This document shows, piece after piece, positions 1 to 8,559 of a stretch of 64,000 nt of DNA; position 1 is the first letter of the stretch; the number at the start of each line of letters is the position of its first letter. The notes beneath the pieces were generated by a model. It was not told where the DNA came from. It ran no database searches and worked only from the letters and a program-made list of their open reading frames with translations. This stretch comes from UBA1161 sp002311745 (GTDB taxonomy: Bacteria > Planctomycetota > Phycisphaerae > Tepidisphaerales > Tepidisphaeraceae), in the NCBI GenBank assembly GCA_050018415.1, contig JBEKAB010000004.1, forward strand, positions 62,001-126,000, written 5' to 3'. The position numbers and the translations under genes were made by a program.

Positions 1-321
1 CGGCTTTTCCAGAAAATCCAAGGCGCCCAGCCGCGTCGCCTTCACCGCCGCCGGAATCGATCCGTACGCCGTCAGGATGATCACCCGCGGACGCGTCGTC
101 GCCGCCAGCGTTTTCATCTGCTCCAGCACCGCCATGCCGTCCAGCACCGGCATGTTCAAATCCAGCACCATCAGGTCCGGCTTGTCGCGCTGGATCGCCT
201 CCAGCGCCTCGCGCCCGTTGGACGCCTCGGTGACCAGATAGCCGTCGGACTCCAGCGCCGCCCGCAGCACGATGCGGATGGTGCTTTCGTCATCCGTTAT
301 GAGAATAGACGCCGGCTTCAT
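1..321 (-). CDS. Response regulator receiver protein, C-terminus beyond window edge
   Basis: The 107 visible residues are a receiver domain. The paired acidic residues D10-D11, the phosphoacceptor D54 (in VLDLNMP), the conserved Thr of ILTAYGS and the Lys of the terminal EKP are all present. The start ATG lies inside the 3' end of the upstream kinase gene (32-bp overlap), so translation is probably coupled and the kinase at 290-2224 is the likely phosphodonor. The output domain, if there is one, lies outside the window, so a DNA-binding regulator cannot be told from a single-domain CheY-like protein. The receiver identity is clear; the function is not. Confidence 0.9.
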   Translation of the reverse strand, partial: MKPASILITDDESTIRIVLRAALESDGYLVTEASNGREALEAIQRDKPDLMVLDLNMPVLDGMAVLEQMKTLAATTRPRVIILTAYGSIPAAVKATRLGALDFLEKP

Positions 322-2224
322 GGCCGCTCTCCAATGCTGTCGCGGGCTGTTGATCCGCCCGCTGCAGCGTGAACGTGAATCGGCTTCCCTGCCCCTCGTG
401 GCTTTGGACCGCGATCTGCCCGCCGTGGGCCTCTACGATCTCCTTGGCGATGGCCAACCCCAGCCCGGCGCCGGGCGGAAGATTGGCGCGCGGCACGCGG
501 AAAAAGCGGTCAAACACCCGCGGCAAATACTCCGCCGCGATGCCGATGCCCGTGTCTTGGACGCTGACGCTCACGGTTTGATCCTGCGCCTCGGCCGAGA
601 TGCGCACACGCCCGCCGGGATTGGTGAACTTCAGCGCGTTGCTCAGCAAATTCGAGAACACGTGGTCAATCCGCGCCGGATCCACCGACACCGCCGGCAG
701 GTCCGCCGGCAGGTCGATGTCCACCGAGATGCCCCGGTCGTGAAACGCCGTCTCCACCGCCGCCACCGCCTCCGACACCAGCCGCTCCAACGGCTCGGGC
801 CGAAAATCCAGCTTCACCTTCCCCGACTCCAGCCGACCCATGTCCAGCAGATCCTCGATGATCTTCTCCAAGCGATTGCTGTCGTCCCGCGCCGCGATCA
901 GCAGTTCCGTCTGCTTCGCCGTCAGCGATCCAATCCGCTCCTCCAAGAGCAGATGCACCGCCATGCGGATCGACGTCAGCGGCGTTTTCAGCTCGTGCGA
1001 CACGACCGACAGCAATCCGCTTTTCATCTCGTCCAGCCGGCGCAGGTTGGTCACGTCCCCCAGAACCAGGGTCACGCCCAGCAGGCGGCGGTCGGCGTCG
1101 AGGATCGGAATCGCCTGCGGCAGGAAATACCGCAACTGCCCGCCACGGTCGAACACCTCCATCGCCGCGTCGTACCCGCGCGGCTGCGACGGCCGCTGAC
1201 TGGCCACCACCTCGCGGTAAATCCCCACAAGCTGCGGCTGGCGGGTCTCCGATATCGCCACCTCCGGCGTCAGCCGGAACAGCCGCTGCGCCGTCTCGTT
1301 GGACAACTCGATCACGCCCTCCGGATTCACGATGGCGATGGCATCCGGCAGACTGTCCACCGCCAGTTGCGTCGTCCGCTGCGTCCGCGCCAGCTTGGCC
1401 CGGTCCGTGCGACGAAACTCGCGCAGCTTGGCCGCCATCGAGTTGAACGCCTCGGCAAGCTGATGAATCTCATCCCGCGACTTCACCTGAACCACCAGGT
1501 CCAGATTCCCCTGCTCGATCTGGCCAATGGAGTTGATGACGGTGAGCAGCGGCTTGAGAAGCGAACGGCTGATCAGCAGCGTGAACGGCAGAGCCAGCAC
1601 CACGCCCGCCACCGCCAGGATCACCATCAGCCGCGTCGCATCATCCGCCATCTTCTTGGCCCGGCCGTTGATCGGCCTCATGTTGTCCAGATTCAACTTG
1701 ATGACCGCCTGGGCCTGCTCCTTGAGCTGCGGCGACAATTGCACCAGCGCCGAGTACGCCCGGCTTCTGGCCGCTCCCACCGTCCGCTCATCCAACAGCT
1801 TCACAATCGCATCGCGATAGTAGTCGCCCGTCACCCTTTGGCCCGAAAGATCCAACCCGCTCCAAAGCCGCGTGACGTTCCCCGCAATCACGTTTTCGCC
1901 CTCGAGCGTGATATTGCCGTCTTCCGCCTTGCAATTGGCGTCGAATTGTTCCAACGGTTGCCCCGCGGCTTGCGCGGCCGCGCTCAGTTCATCATGCGTC
2001 GGTTGCCCGCCCGCTCCCGAGATCGGCCTAGCGATCTCGTCCAGCCTCCCCAACGCATCGACCATGTTTTGTCCGTATTCCACGCTGCGCCAGTTCTCGT
2101 AGAAGAACTTGTCCAGGGCGCCGCGGTATTGCGCCAACACCGCGATGCCCAAACCGCTCACCGTCAGCAGAATGACCAGCAGTCCGCCGAAGCCGAACAA
2201 CAGTTTTTGCCGCAATCCGAACAT
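290..2224 (-). CDS. KinB-like membrane sensor histidine kinase (HAMP-PAS-HisKA-HATPase)
   Basis: The 644-residue protein has two membrane helices (about 9-31 and 198-222) around a periplasmic sensor region. These are followed by HAMP (about 222-275), PAS (about 285-390), HisKA with phosphorylated H410 in VVSHELKTP, and a HATPase domain with DTGIGI and GAGLGLAIAK boxes. This is the layout of KinB, the AlgB partner in pseudomonads, and an AlgB-like regulator lies directly upstream. A GGGAGG Shine-Dalgarno sits 5 nt before the ATG. The gene overlaps the next receiver gene by 32 bp. It would autophosphorylate and pass phosphate to one or both neighbouring regulators; the signal is unknown. Confidence 0.92.
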   Translation of the reverse strand: MFGLRQKLLFGFGGLLVILLTVSGLGIAVLAQYRGALDKFFYENWRSVEYGQNMVDALGRLDEIARPISGAGGQPTHDELSAAAQAAGQPLEQFDANCKAEDGNITLEGENVIAGNVTRLWSGLDLSGQRVTGDYYRDAIVKLLDERTVGAARSRAYSALVQLSPQLKEQAQAVIKLNLDNMRPINGRAKKMADDATRLMVILAVAGVVLALPFTLLISRSLLKPLLTVINSIGQIEQGNLDLVVQVKSRDEIHQLAEAFNSMAAKLREFRRTDRAKLARTQRTTQLAVDSLPDAIAIVNPEGVIELSNETAQRLFRLTPEVAISETRQPQLVGIYREVVASQRPSQPRGYDAAMEVFDRGGQLRYFLPQAIPILDADRRLLGVTLVLGDVTNLRRLDEMKSGLLSVVSHELKTPLTSIRMAVHLLLEERIGSLTAKQTELLIAARDDSNRLEKIIEDLLDMGRLESGKVKLDFRPEPLERLVSEAVAAVETAFHDRGISVDIDLPADLPAVSVDPARIDHVFSNLLSNALKFTNPGGRVRISAEAQDQTVSVSVQDTGIGIAAEYLPRVFDRFFRVPRANLPPGAGLGLAIAKEIVEAHGGQIAVQSHEGQGSRFTFTLQRADQQPATALESGHEAGVYSHNG

Positions 2225-2277
2225 GATGCCTCCCTCGCTAATGCGAAGTGGATGCCAACGAATACGGGAATTATAAA

Positions 2278-2292
2278 CCCCCGCGGCGGGGG
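2278..2292 (-). terminator. Possible weak terminator hairpin between regulator and kinase genes
   Basis: A six-base-pair C/G-only stem with a 3-nt loop is followed, in the minus direction, by a short U/A-rich stretch (TTTATAAT). It lies in the 179-bp gap between the AlgB-like gene and the KinB-like gene. There is no clean U-tract, so it may only attenuate or be incidental. Confidence 0.3.
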
Positions 2293-2403
2293 GGCTTAGC
2301 GGTGCCGCTGGGCCGAAGCCCTAAATCGGTCGTGCAATTTGCACGACGTTTGACGGCTCTCCATTTCAAGATGCACGATGATCCTCGCCGCGGAAAACGC
2401 GCT

Positions 2404-3798
2404 TCAAATCCCGTATTTTCTTCGCCGCCGCCACAGAGTTGCCACGTCGATGCCCAGCACACTGGCTGCTTCGTCCAGGGATTTGCATTTGGCCAGAACG
2501 CGTCGGATGTGCAGTTCCTCGAGCTTGTCCAGCGAAACTGGATCACCCACTTCCGCCTCCTGTACGGCCGCCCCCGCCGCCCCGGCCGAGGCGGCCGAGA
2601 AATTCGCCGGCAGATGCTCAAGGCCGATCTGCTGCCCGTGGCACAGGATCAGCGCCCGCTCGATCACGTTGCGCAGCTCGCGGATATTTCCCGGCCACGG
2701 GTAACTCTGCAGCGCCGCCCGCGCTTCGGACGTGAATCCGCCCACGCTCTTGCCGCGGCCAAGCTCCGCCAAAAAACGCTCCGCCAAGTCCAGAGTGTCC
2801 TCGGCTCGCTGACGCAGCGGTGGAAGATCGATCTGCACCACCTTGATCCGGTAAAATAAATCCTCGCGGAACCGCCCGCTCCGCACGGCCGCTTCCAGAT
2901 CGGCGTTGGTCGCCACGATCATGCGCACGTCCGCCTGCCGCGTCCGCGATTCACCGACGCGCTCGTACTGGCGATCCTGCACGAAACGCAACAGCTTGGG
3001 CTGAAGCTCCAGCGGAAGCTCGCCGATCTCGTCCAAAAACAGCGTTCCGCCGTCGCAGCTGGCCAATCTCCCCGGGTTGTCCCGCACCGCCCCCGTGAAC
3101 GCCCCGCGCACGTGCCCGAACAATTCGCTTTCCAAAAGCTGCGGCGAGATCGCCGGGCACGACACCGTCGCGAACGGCCGCCCGGTCCGAGGACTCCAGG
3201 AGTGTATTGCCCGCGCCAGCACCCCCTTGCCCGTGCCGCTTTCCCCGCAGATCAGCACGGTCGTGTCGCTCGCCGCCACCTGCCGGGCCAGATTCACCGC
3301 CCGCTGCATCGCCGGGCTGTTGCTGGCAAAATTTTCCTGTTCCTGCCCGGCCCCCGCCGCATCCTCCAATCCCGCCACCTTCTGCTCCAACGCCCGCAAG
3401 CGCGCCACGCGCTGCACCACCAGCTTCACCTGCGCCGGCGTGAACGGCTTGGTCAAATAATCCGCCGCCCCGCGCTTCATCGTTTCCACGGCGCTGTCGA
3501 TCGACCCATGCGCCGTGATGATCACCACGCGCATCCACGGGCTTTGCGCCAGCAAATCGGGAATCAGATCGGACCCGCTCGTCGCCCCCAGCCGCAGATC
3601 GACCAGGGCCAGATCGAACGGCTGCCGCGACGCCTCCGCCACAGCGTCCTGCGCATTACTGACCGCCACGACTCGATGCCCGTCCGTTTCCAGGCTCATC
3701 GCCAGCGTCTTGCGGATGTTGATCTCGTCATCCACAACCAGCACGTTAAGGGGAATCGCTTGGCCGCTGCTCATAGGTTCTGTGCACCCAACGTCCAC
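2404..3798 (-). CDS. AlgB-like NtrC-family sigma-54-dependent response regulator
   Basis: The protein has three parts. The receiver domain carries D67 in LALVDLRLG. The AAA+ domain has Walker A GESGTGKG, the sigma-54-contacting GAFTGA loop and Walker B GGTLFLDEIGE. A Fis-type C-terminal helix-turn-helix ends LGIDVATLWRRRRKYGI. By recall of the family, long stretches match Pseudomonas AlgB (for example PWMRVVIITAH and the C-terminal helix). The protein would activate sigma-54 promoters. The frame opens at a GTG preceded by a G6 Shine-Dalgarno at good spacing; an ATG eight codons on (3774) is the alternative. It lies between two kinase genes. Targets are unknown, but polysaccharide genes are nearby. 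Confidence 0.92.
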   Translation of the reverse strand: MDVGCTEPMSSGQAIPLNVLVVDDEINIRKTLAMSLETDGHRVVAVSNAQDAVAEASRQPFDLALVDLRLGATSGSDLIPDLLAQSPWMRVVIITAHGSIDSAVETMKRGAADYLTKPFTPAQVKLVVQRVARLRALEQKVAGLEDAAGAGQEQENFASNSPAMQRAVNLARQVAASDTTVLICGESGTGKGVLARAIHSWSPRTGRPFATVSCPAISPQLLESELFGHVRGAFTGAVRDNPGRLASCDGGTLFLDEIGELPLELQPKLLRFVQDRQYERVGESRTRQADVRMIVATNADLEAAVRSGRFREDLFYRIKVVQIDLPPLRQRAEDTLDLAERFLAELGRGKSVGGFTSEARAALQSYPWPGNIRELRNVIERALILCHGQQIGLEHLPANFSAASAGAAGAAVQEAEVGDPVSLDKLEELHIRRVLAKCKSLDEAASVLGIDVATLWRRRRKYGI

Positions 3799-3858
3799 AG
3801 TTTCCCCCCAGCCCGCGATCCGGTCAATGCTGCCGCGATATGTCGAGTCGGGTGCACC

Positions 3859-5844
3859 TTATGCTTGCGTCGGCGGCGTCGATGCACCGGCGGAGCTGCC
3901 GATCGGCGCGCGGGCATTCGCGGCCGCCGCAAGCGCGTCGCGCAGGCAGGCGAAGTCGATCGGCTTGACCAGGTGAGCGTGGAAGCCGGCGTCTTTGCTG
4001 CGCCCCAAGTCCTCGGGGCTTCCGTAGCCGCTGAGGGCGATGGCATAGTGGATGGCGCCGCGGTTGCGCAGCTCGCGGACCAAATCCAGCCCGTTGCCGT
4101 CGGGCAACCCGAGGTCGCTGACCAACACGTCGAAGCTGCGCTGCTCGACTTTGCTTCGGGCTTCGCAGGTGCCGGCGGCCGTTTCGACGGTGAAGCCCAT
4201 TTGTTTCAAGAGCCGCCCCAGCGTTCGCACGGTGTCGAGGTGATCCTCTACCAGCAGGATGGACAGCGTTGCGGATCTCTCGGCCGGCGCTGCCGGCGTT
4301 TGCGCCGCCGCGGCGGGGATGGTCGACGCCGCCGGCAGTTCCACGGTGAACGTCGAACCTTGATTTTTGCCGCCGCTGGCGACCGCCAGCGTACCGCCGT
4401 GCAACTCGACGAACTGCTTGGCGATGGACAGTCCCAGCCCCAGGCCGCCGTATTTGCGCGTCACGGTTTGCTCGCCCTGTTCGAACGGGTTGAACAGTCG
4501 TGCGATCACCTCCGGCTCGATGCCGATGCCGGTGTCGCTCACTTCGATGCGGAATCTGCCGCCGTCGTTGCTCGTGCGGACCGCGATACGCCCGCCGGCC
4601 GGTGTGAACTTCACGGCGTTGCTCAGAAGGTTGCTCAGCACCTGCTTAAACCGCGTAGGGTCGGCCCAGACAAACGGCCCATCGGCACGCAGATCGAGGC
4701 CAAGCTCGACCCGGTTGCCGTCGATCTCCGGTCGAAATTGCGAGACGACGGCTCGGATCATCGCGTGTGCGTCGACGGCTTCCTGATGCAACACGATTTT
4801 TCCCCGGGTCAGACGGGTGAGACTCAGCAGATCGTCCACCATGCGTGCTTCCAATACGACGTTGCGCTGGATCATCTCCAGATCGTCCCGCAACGCGGGG
4901 GCAAGCTCGCCGTGGTCGCGCAGATGCGACACCGCCGCCAGGACCGGTGTCAGCGGTGTCCGCAACTCGTGACTGACCATCGCCAGGAAGAAATCCTTCG
5001 CCTTGTTGGCCGCCTCCGCCGCCTCCTTGGCGCGCCGATACGAGTCTTGCACGTCTTTGCGGTCGGTGATGTCCACCGTCACCGCCACGCCCCCGATCAC
5101 GTTGCCTTGCGCGTCGCGCACCGGGGCCGCCGAGGATTCGCAGAACCAGCGCCGCCCGCTGGACAATACGACCTCTAACTCGGTGGGCGGGATCGCTTGG
5201 TTCTCGGCCACCGCCCGCTGCAGAGGAAGCTCGCTGCTGGCCAGCTCCCGCCCGTGGCGGAAGTAGCGCACCCGCCGGCCCGGCGCGTTGGCATCCAGCG
5301 CCGAAGCCGAAAGGTTACCCTGCGTTTCGATCTCGAACTGCGCCTGCACGGCGCGATTGCCCGTGACGCGCTGGCAACTGGCGTCATCGGAAAAGCTGAC
5401 GCCCACCGGCGTCGCTTGCATGATCGCGTGCAATCGTTGCTGTGTCGCGAACAGCTTCTCCTCGCTCCGACGCAGCGCCAGTTCCTTCTCATAGACGGCC
5501 GCTCGCTCCCTCGCCCTGCGGTACATCATGGCCACCACGCTCATGAACACGCCCATGCTCGTGAAGAGAGCCAGGCCGACGGCATCCGCCGTGCTGGAGA
5601 TCCGAAGCTGCCCCACTGGAGGCAGGATCCAATACGCGACTGCCATCGCCGACAGGAATGTGGCAAAAAAACCCGGCCCGGGACCCAACAGCGCCGCCAG
5701 CATCACCGCCGGATAGAACGTGATATACGTGGGTATTTCCCCAACGGCATGCACCACCAGCAGCCGAACCACAAACGCCAACGCGACCCAGGCGGCCGCC
5801 ATTGGATATTTGACCCACCACCGACTGGCGATTCCGGCGCGCAT
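3859..5844 (-). CDS. Hybrid sensor histidine kinase (DUF4118-type membrane region, PAS, HisKA, HATPase, REC)
   Basis: The 661-residue protein starts with about four tightly packed membrane helices (residues 14-95) of the KdpD-like DUF4118 type. A short coiled coil and a PAS region (about 120-265) follow. HisKA carries H292 in MVSHELRTP, the HATPase has DTGIGI and GLGLGLSIAK, and a C-terminal receiver carries D577 in VSDLGLPDG. There is almost no periplasmic domain, so a membrane or cytoplasmic cue is likely. It is the first gene of the minus-strand signalling cluster and ends 60 bp before the AlgB-like gene. The attached receiver suggests a phosphorelay or a self-contained output module. Confidence 0.92.
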   Translation of the reverse strand: MRAGIASRWWVKYPMAAAWVALAFVVRLLVVHAVGEIPTYITFYPAVMLAALLGPGPGFFATFLSAMAVAYWILPPVGQLRISSTADAVGLALFTSMGVFMSVVAMMYRRARERAAVYEKELALRRSEEKLFATQQRLHAIMQATPVGVSFSDDASCQRVTGNRAVQAQFEIETQGNLSASALDANAPGRRVRYFRHGRELASSELPLQRAVAENQAIPPTELEVVLSSGRRWFCESSAAPVRDAQGNVIGGVAVTVDITDRKDVQDSYRRAKEAAEAANKAKDFFLAMVSHELRTPLTPVLAAVSHLRDHGELAPALRDDLEMIQRNVVLEARMVDDLLSLTRLTRGKIVLHQEAVDAHAMIRAVVSQFRPEIDGNRVELGLDLRADGPFVWADPTRFKQVLSNLLSNAVKFTPAGGRIAVRTSNDGGRFRIEVSDTGIGIEPEVIARLFNPFEQGEQTVTRKYGGLGLGLSIAKQFVELHGGTLAVASGGKNQGSTFTVELPAASTIPAAAAQTPAAPAERSATLSILLVEDHLDTVRTLGRLLKQMGFTVETAAGTCEARSKVEQRSFDVLVSDLGLPDGNGLDLVRELRNRGAIHYAIALSGYGSPEDLGRSKDAGFHAHLVKPIDFACLRDALAAAANARAPIGSSAGASTPPTQA

Positions 5845-5948
5845 TGCCCATCCCGATGTCTCGTCGCGAAGGTCCGACGTGTTGCCCGGTCCCCTCTACC
5901 TTCGAATCGGCGAAATAATATCAGGTGCAGCTAATTGCGAAAGCAAAA

Positions 5949-6078
5949 TTTCACCACGGAGGCACGGAGGCACGGAGGTCAACTGGTCTCCCAATCCCAT
6001 TCGCTTCATTCCATATATCAGGTTTTGAAGGTTTGTCCCTAGGATTGACATAAGCGCCTCCGTGCCTCCGTGGTGAAA
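5949..6078. repeat. 23-bp perfect inverted repeat of the CACGGAGG type
   Basis: Arms 5949-5971 and 6056-6078 are perfect reverse complements (TTTCACCACGGAGG- at one end, -CCTCCGTGGTGAAA at the other), separated by 84 bp. The left arm is extended by another CACGGAGG unit. It fills the gap between the hybrid kinase (5' end) and the alcohol dehydrogenase (3' end). Similar CACCACGGAGG strings are, from general knowledge, dispersed intergenic repeats in planctomycete genomes. It could act as a transcript-end hairpin or be a mobile repeat. Confidence 0.85.
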
Positions 6079-6081
6079 AAC

Positions 6082-7131
6082 TCATTTCAACGACGCCAGG
6101 TCGATCACGAAGCGGTATTTCACGTCGCTTTTGAGCATGCGCTCGTAGGCTTCGTTGATCTTCTGCATAGGAATCATCTCGATGTCGCAGACGATGTTGT
6201 GCTTGCCGCAGAAGTCGAGCATCTCCTGCGTTTCTTTGATGCCGCCGATGATCGAGCCGGCGATTCGGCGGCGCTTGAAAAGCAGGTTGGCGATGTTCGG
6301 CGATGGATGCGGATCCTTGGGCAGGCCGACCATGCACATCGTGGCGTCGCGACGCAGCAGGGCGGTGAACGCGTCCAAGTTGTGCGGAGCGGCCACCGTG
6401 TTGAGCAGAAAATGGAAACTGCCCGCGTGCTTCTTCATCTGATCGGCGTCTTTGGAGATGACCACCTCATCGGCCCCCAGCCGCTTGGCATCCTGCACCT
6501 TGCCCGGTGAAGTCGTGAAGACCACCGTGTGGGCGCCGATAGCGTGGGAGAATTTCACGCCCATGTGGCCCAGCCCGCCCAGGCCGACGATGCCGACCTT
6601 CTGGCCCTTGGCGACCTTCCAGTGTCGCAGGGGCGAATACGTGGTGATGCCGGCGCAGAGCAGGGGGGCCGCGGCCGCCAGGTCCAGTTTCGGCGGCACA
6701 CGCAGCACGAAGGACTCATCCACGACGATCAGCGTGGAATATCCGCCGTAGGTCACTTTGCCCGTGTGCTTGTCGGGGCTGTTGTAGGTCAGCGTGAAGC
6801 CGGTTTCGCAATACTGTTCCAGCCCTTCTTTGCAGCTTGCGCAGGTGCGGCAGGAATCGACCATGCAGCCGACCGCCGCCAAGTCACCGACCTTGAACTT
6901 TTTCACCTGCCCGCCCACTTTCGTCACGCGGCCGACGATTTCATGCCCGGGCACGACGGGGTAGACCGTGTCTTTCCATTCGTTGCGGGCGATGTGCAGG
7001 TCCGTGTGGCACACGCCGCAGAACAGGATTTCCATTTGCACATCCCTGGGCGTCGGCTCGCGCCGCTCAAAATTGAACGATCCCAGGTGCGAGGTCGCAC
7101 TCTGTGCCGCGTATCCAAGCGTTTTGGTCAT
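6082..7131 (-). CDS. Zinc-dependent NAD(P)H alcohol dehydrogenase, YahK/cinnamyl-alcohol type
   Basis: This 349-residue medium-chain dehydrogenase interconverts aldehydes and alcohols with NADP(H). The catalytic zinc ligands are in GVCHTDLH and GHE. The structural zinc cysteines form the C-x2-C-x2-C-x7-C cluster CRTCASCKEGLEQYC, and the nucleotide site is GLGGLGHMG. The start is placed at the ATG at 7131, because a GGAG lies 7 nt upstream of it; a TTG two codons earlier has poor spacing. It is divergent from the polysaccharide operon and followed by the 23-bp inverted repeat. Members of this family commonly detoxify aldehydes. The substrate is not predictable. Confidence 0.93.
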   Translation of the reverse strand: MTKTLGYAAQSATSHLGSFNFERREPTPRDVQMEILFCGVCHTDLHIARNEWKDTVYPVVPGHEIVGRVTKVGGQVKKFKVGDLAAVGCMVDSCRTCASCKEGLEQYCETGFTLTYNSPDKHTGKVTYGGYSTLIVVDESFVLRVPPKLDLAAAAPLLCAGITTYSPLRHWKVAKGQKVGIVGLGGLGHMGVKFSHAIGAHTVVFTTSPGKVQDAKRLGADEVVISKDADQMKKHAGSFHFLLNTVAAPHNLDAFTALLRRDATMCMVGLPKDPHPSPNIANLLFKRRRIAGSIIGGIKETQEMLDFCGKHNIVCDIEMIPMQKINEAYERMLKSDVKYRFVIDLASLK

Positions 7132-7403
7132 GAGCAATCTCCTTCAATGGCCAGGCGTCATTGTTCCTTGGCGGCCGCTCGCTGGCTAGTGCCATTTTCC
7201 AAAAAACAAACGGCTTGGGAACCAGTCCATCGCGGCGCCGGCGAGGGCGATGGCCCAGCGCAACCGGCTTCTTGACAGCGGTTAGCCGAGGTCTTAGATT
7301 GCCTTGCAGGATGCAAATAGACATCAGATTCGGCCGGGCCATAGCCTGCTGTACGCGCGGCGGGCGCGGGCCAGGGTTGACGTTTTAGCCGTTGATTGAG
7401 CAT

Positions 7404-7586
7404 ATGGCGGATGTTCAGGCGGAATTACCATCGGGCGTCTCTGTTGTTGTTCCGGTTTACAACAGCGAAGGCGGTCTGGAGTTGCTCGCTTCAAGGCTGC
7501 GGGTCAAATTGAACATTGGCTTTGATGTGGTCTATGGGGTTCAATATGCGACGCCCAGCCATCCGTATTACTGCAATCGCGCTTAG
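7404..7586 (+). pseudogene. N-terminal remnant of a family-2 glycosyltransferase
   Basis: The first 40 or so residues from the ATG are a standard GT2 opening (GVSVVVPVYNSEGGLELLASRL). The sequence then loses all GT2 character and stops after 60 codons. The catalytic DxD region and the rest of the fold are missing. The 3' end overlaps the start of the flippase-like gene, which suggests that a deletion joined the head of a glycosyltransferase to its downstream neighbour. It heads the polysaccharide operon, so its promoter and leader may still drive the genes below it. Confidence 0.7.
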
Positions 7587-8517
7587 CACTTTGATCTTTG
7601 CGGCTAGCGTGTGGTACATTGCGCGCACATTTCAGTGGGTCCAAATCGGCCGATTGCTTACCAAGGTGGACCTCGTCGCGCTGGTGTGTGGCGGCGGCGG
7701 GTCACTGATCCTGTACTGGTTTTTACGTGCGGTGCGCTGGCAATTTCTATTGCGGAAGATGGGCGTCAGGATTTCGTTCCTAGATGTCTACTTATGTACG
7801 GGTGTGACCGTGAGTTTTGCGATTTTTACGCCATTCCAGTCCGGAGAGTTGTTGAAGGTCGAATTGCTCAAGAAGTATGGGATGGTGGGGCGCTTTACAG
7901 GCTACGGCACTTTTGCAGTGGAGCGAGTGTTGGACCTGGTGGTCCTCCTGTCATTGGGCTGTGTAAGCCTGTTGACCACTGTCGATATACTACCGGACCG
8001 CAGAGATGCCTATGTTATTCTGGCGGTCATCCTGCTGGCCGCACTCGGCGGATTGCTGGTCGCCTTAAAACTGCGGCTCCGTGGGAAGCTCGGGGAGTTT
8101 CTCTCGCATATCCGCGAGTGTGTGCGAGATTTCCGGACTTTACTGGGCGCGTTTCTGATCACCTGTGCCTCGTGGAGCGTGGTTGCCCTGAGCTGGCAGA
8201 TATTCCTGTACAGCGGCGGCGTCAACCTGGGCTATACCCGATCCATGGCGCTCATGGCGGTGGTTGCGCTCATCAGTATTCTAAGTTTGATTCCCGGCGG
8301 GCTGGGGATCAGTGAGGCCAGCACGACCCAAATCCTCGTGCATTATGGGCAAGCCGTGCCTGCTGCCCAAGCCGGAACCCTGGTGCTGCGGTCCTATTCG
8401 ATCCTGGCGATTGCCTTGGGCGCTGGGCATTTGGGCGCATGGCAGATGGTGCGCCATTGCCGACGCCGGAGAGTTGAATGCCTCGCCGCGCCGCTTTCAG
8501 GGGAGTCTCCGGCCTGA
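7546..8517 (+). CDS. Flippase-like integral membrane protein (LPG_synthase_TM / UPF0104 family)
   Basis: The protein has about 323 residues and eight hydrophobic segments. Family features include FxPFQSGELLKVELL and the SLIPGGLGISEAS signature near residue 260. The start is chosen at the ATG at 7546, with GGGG six nt upstream; three earlier in-frame ATGs (from 7516) lack a ribosome site. The family is the membrane half of lysylphosphatidylglycerol synthases. Stand-alone members occur in glycan and lipid clusters and are thought to move lipid-linked substrates. Here it sits in a surface-glycan operon, which supports that role by inference only. Confidence 0.8.
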   Translation: MRRPAIRITAIALSTLIFAASVWYIARTFQWVQIGRLLTKVDLVALVCGGGGSLILYWFLRAVRWQFLLRKMGVRISFLDVYLCTGVTVSFAIFTPFQSGELLKVELLKKYGMVGRFTGYGTFAVERVLDLVVLLSLGCVSLLTTVDILPDRRDAYVILAVILLAALGGLLVALKLRLRGKLGEFLSHIRECVRDFRTLLGAFLITCASWSVVALSWQIFLYSGGVNLGYTRSMALMAVVALISILSLIPGGLGISEASTTQILVHYGQAVPAAQAGTLVLRSYSILAIALGAGHLGAWQMVRHCRRRRVECLAAPLSGESPA

Positions 8518-8559
8518 ACACGGCGCTGCTCTGGTGCAATCCAACAAGGACTGTGGTTT

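Noticed and set aside
272..5178. Long open frames on the plus strand opposite the kinase and regulator genes (for example 272-2299, 3112-5178)
   Set aside because: They mirror genes with complete kinase and regulator motifs on the other strand, are full of Arg/His/Gln/Pro and show no domain. They are a by-product of high GC.
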